Assembly (NCBI GenBank): GCA_002367635.1
Contig: DFDI01000113.1
Location: forward strand, 1-16,059
From: Betaproteobacteria bacterium UBA3031
Lineage (GTDB): Bacteria > Pseudomonadota > Gammaproteobacteria > Burkholderiales > Eutrophovitaceae
Reading direction: 5' to 3'
DNA: 16,059 nucleotides
In this document: positions 14,947 to 16,059 of the stretch, piece by piece
How positions within the stretch are numbered: position 1 is the stretch's first letter
How the letters are laid out: every line of letters starts with the position of its first letter
Notes under the pieces: model-generated
Told to the model about the DNA's origin: nothing
Seen by the model: only the letters and a program-made list of their open reading frames with translations
Database searches by the model: none
Made by a program: the position numbers and the translations under genes

Positions 14947-16059
14947 CTAAAGACTCAAATATCGATTATCGATCCCTAGCGCCGCCTCATGCATAGCTTC
15001 AGATAACGACGGATGGGCATGAACAATACGAGCAATGTCCTCTGCAGTCGCACCAAATTCCATTGCGACCACCGCTTCAGAGATTAACTCTGAAGCGTAA
15101 GGACCAATGATGTGCACTCCAAGAATTCGATCAGTTGTCTCATGCGCAATCATCTTAACAAATCCGGCGGTATCTCCAATCGCTTGTGCTCGTCCACTCG
15201 CCACGAAAGGGAACTTACCGACTTTATATGGCACACCATCCGCCTTTAGGTCTTGCTCCGTTCGTCCTACCCAAGCGATCTCTGGGCTCGTGTAAATCAC
15301 CCACGGGATCGTGTCAAGATTAACATCTCCGTATTGACCTGCGATAGTCTCAGCTACAGCAACGCCTTCTTCAGAGGACTTGTGTGCCAACATCGGCCCT
15401 CGCACGACGTCGCCGATAGCATAGATATTTTCAACCGTCGTTAGATTATGATTATCGACGATAATAAACCCCCGCTCATCAACTTTAATTCCAACATTAT
15501 CTAGGCCAACACCGTTCGAATTAGGCACTCGACCAACGGCCACTACAATACGATCACACTCCAATGTTTTAAGGTTATTGTCCTCTGTGTAGGTGACAGT
15601 AATTTTTTTACCTTTTCGAATGACCTTTTGAACAGCGCAGCCTAGTCGAATGTCCAACCCAACATTCTTGGTGAATATTTTCTTCGCCTCTTTAGCCACA
15701 GTCTCATCGACCACAGCCAAAAAAGTGGGGAGTGCTTCCAGTATAGTTACCTTTGCACCTAAACGTCTCCACACACTGCCCATCTCTAGACCTATGACGC
15801 CAGCGCCAATAACCAATAAATGTTTTGGCGTATTTGGTATCGACAACGCACCTTTGTTGTCGCAAATGTAATCGTTATCCACCGGCACTGAGTCCATCTG
15901 TCTAGGTTGTGATCCCGTTGCGATAATTACATTCTTCGCCTTCACGATCACCTCAGACGCACCATCTACACTTAGGTTGATCACATCGCCTTTAGAAACA
16001 ATTTGAGCTCGGCCGTGAATCTGAGTCACCTTATTCTTTTTAAAAAGAAGAGCAATACC
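14947..16059 (-). CDS. lpdA: Dihydrolipoyl dehydrogenase (E3), 5' end outside window
   Basis: E3 reoxidises dihydrolipoyl groups of the 2-oxoglutarate and pyruvate dehydrogenase complexes, passing electrons through FAD to NAD+. The last 370 residues are visible. The frame stays open to base 16059, with the upstream residues GIALLFKKNK typical of the family, so a start at the internal GTG 16029 is wrong. The N-terminal FAD motif and redox CxxxxC lie outside. Visible parts are ATGSQPR, NAD-binding VIGAGVIGLEMG, YAIGDVVRGPMLAHKSSEEG (second FAD contact) and the C-terminal dimer domain with HAHPSLSE, where His and Glu (about 349 and 354 of the visible part) match the catalytic pair. zapE follows, suggesting the odhL/lpdA copy of a sucAB cluster beyond the right edge. 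Confidence 0.96.
   Translation of the reverse strand, partial: GIALLFKKNKVTQIHGRAQIVSKGDVINLSVDGASEVIVKAKNVIIATGSQPRQMDSVPVDNDYICDNKGALSIPNTPKHLLVIGAGVIGLEMGSVWRRLGAKVTILEALPTFLAVVDETVAKEAKKIFTKNVGLDIRLGCAVQKVIRKGKKITVTYTEDNNLKTLECDRIVVAVGRVPNSNGVGLDNVGIKVDERGFIIVDNHNLTTVENIYAIGDVVRGPMLAHKSSEEGVAVAETIAGQYGDVNLDTIPWVIYTSPEIAWVGRTEQDLKADGVPYKVGKFPFVASGRAQAIGDTAGFVKMIAHETTDRILGVHIIGPYASELISEAVVAMEFGATAEDIARIVHAHPSLSEAMHEAALGIDNRYLSL

Overview
The window carries a compact stretch of bacterial chromosome, almost all of it housekeeping genes, with base composition in the mid-40s % GC by eye. It looks betaproteobacterial, probably a small-genome aquatic lineage. The evidence is a PriB between S6 and S18, an S18 with the longer MAFKKK-type N-terminus, an S6 ending its conserved part in an SSMMKE motif, and lpdA followed by zapE. 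This placement rests on remembered family features, not on a search. Genes are tightly packed, with several 4-30 nt junctions. I see no tRNA, rRNA, CRISPR array, insertion sequence, phage gene or attachment site.

Region 1 (1-1676, minus) is most of typA/bipA, a translational GTPase, cut by the left edge. Region 2 (1817-4517) is a selenium block. selD (minus) makes selenophosphate and diverges from selU/mnmH (plus), which uses it to make 2-selenouridine in tRNA anticodons. A Bcp-type peroxiredoxin follows selU after 23 nt. Region 3 (4561-7639, minus) is the classic rpsF-priB-rpsR-rplI ribosomal/replication-restart operon, a strong hairpin terminator, and then dnaB with its own candidate promoter. 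The rpsF leader has two perfect or near-perfect hairpins, one presenting a CCG loop, and is a candidate for S6:S18 autoregulation.

Region 4 (7640-9499) is an AT-rich intergenic stretch and one DHA2-type (EmrB/QacA-like) 14-TM exporter on the plus strand. Region 5 (9528-16059, minus) runs in one direction: lpdA (5' end outside the window), zapE, acuI, prpE, a small two-TM protein and a secreted M23 endopeptidase. prpE and acuI together can turn acrylate into propionyl-CoA, the last steps of DMSP/acrylate catabolism. Alternatively prpE serves propionate use and acuI detoxifies acryloyl-CoA.

Nothing here is clearly a new system. The best leads are the rpsF leader RNA, the selenium pair with its symmetric intergenic region, the prpE-acuI pair, and the unrecognised membrane protein translationally coupled to the M23 peptidase. 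Several likely starts differ from the longest reading frame (rpsR, prpE, acuI), with Shine-Dalgarno (SD) sequences deciding them.
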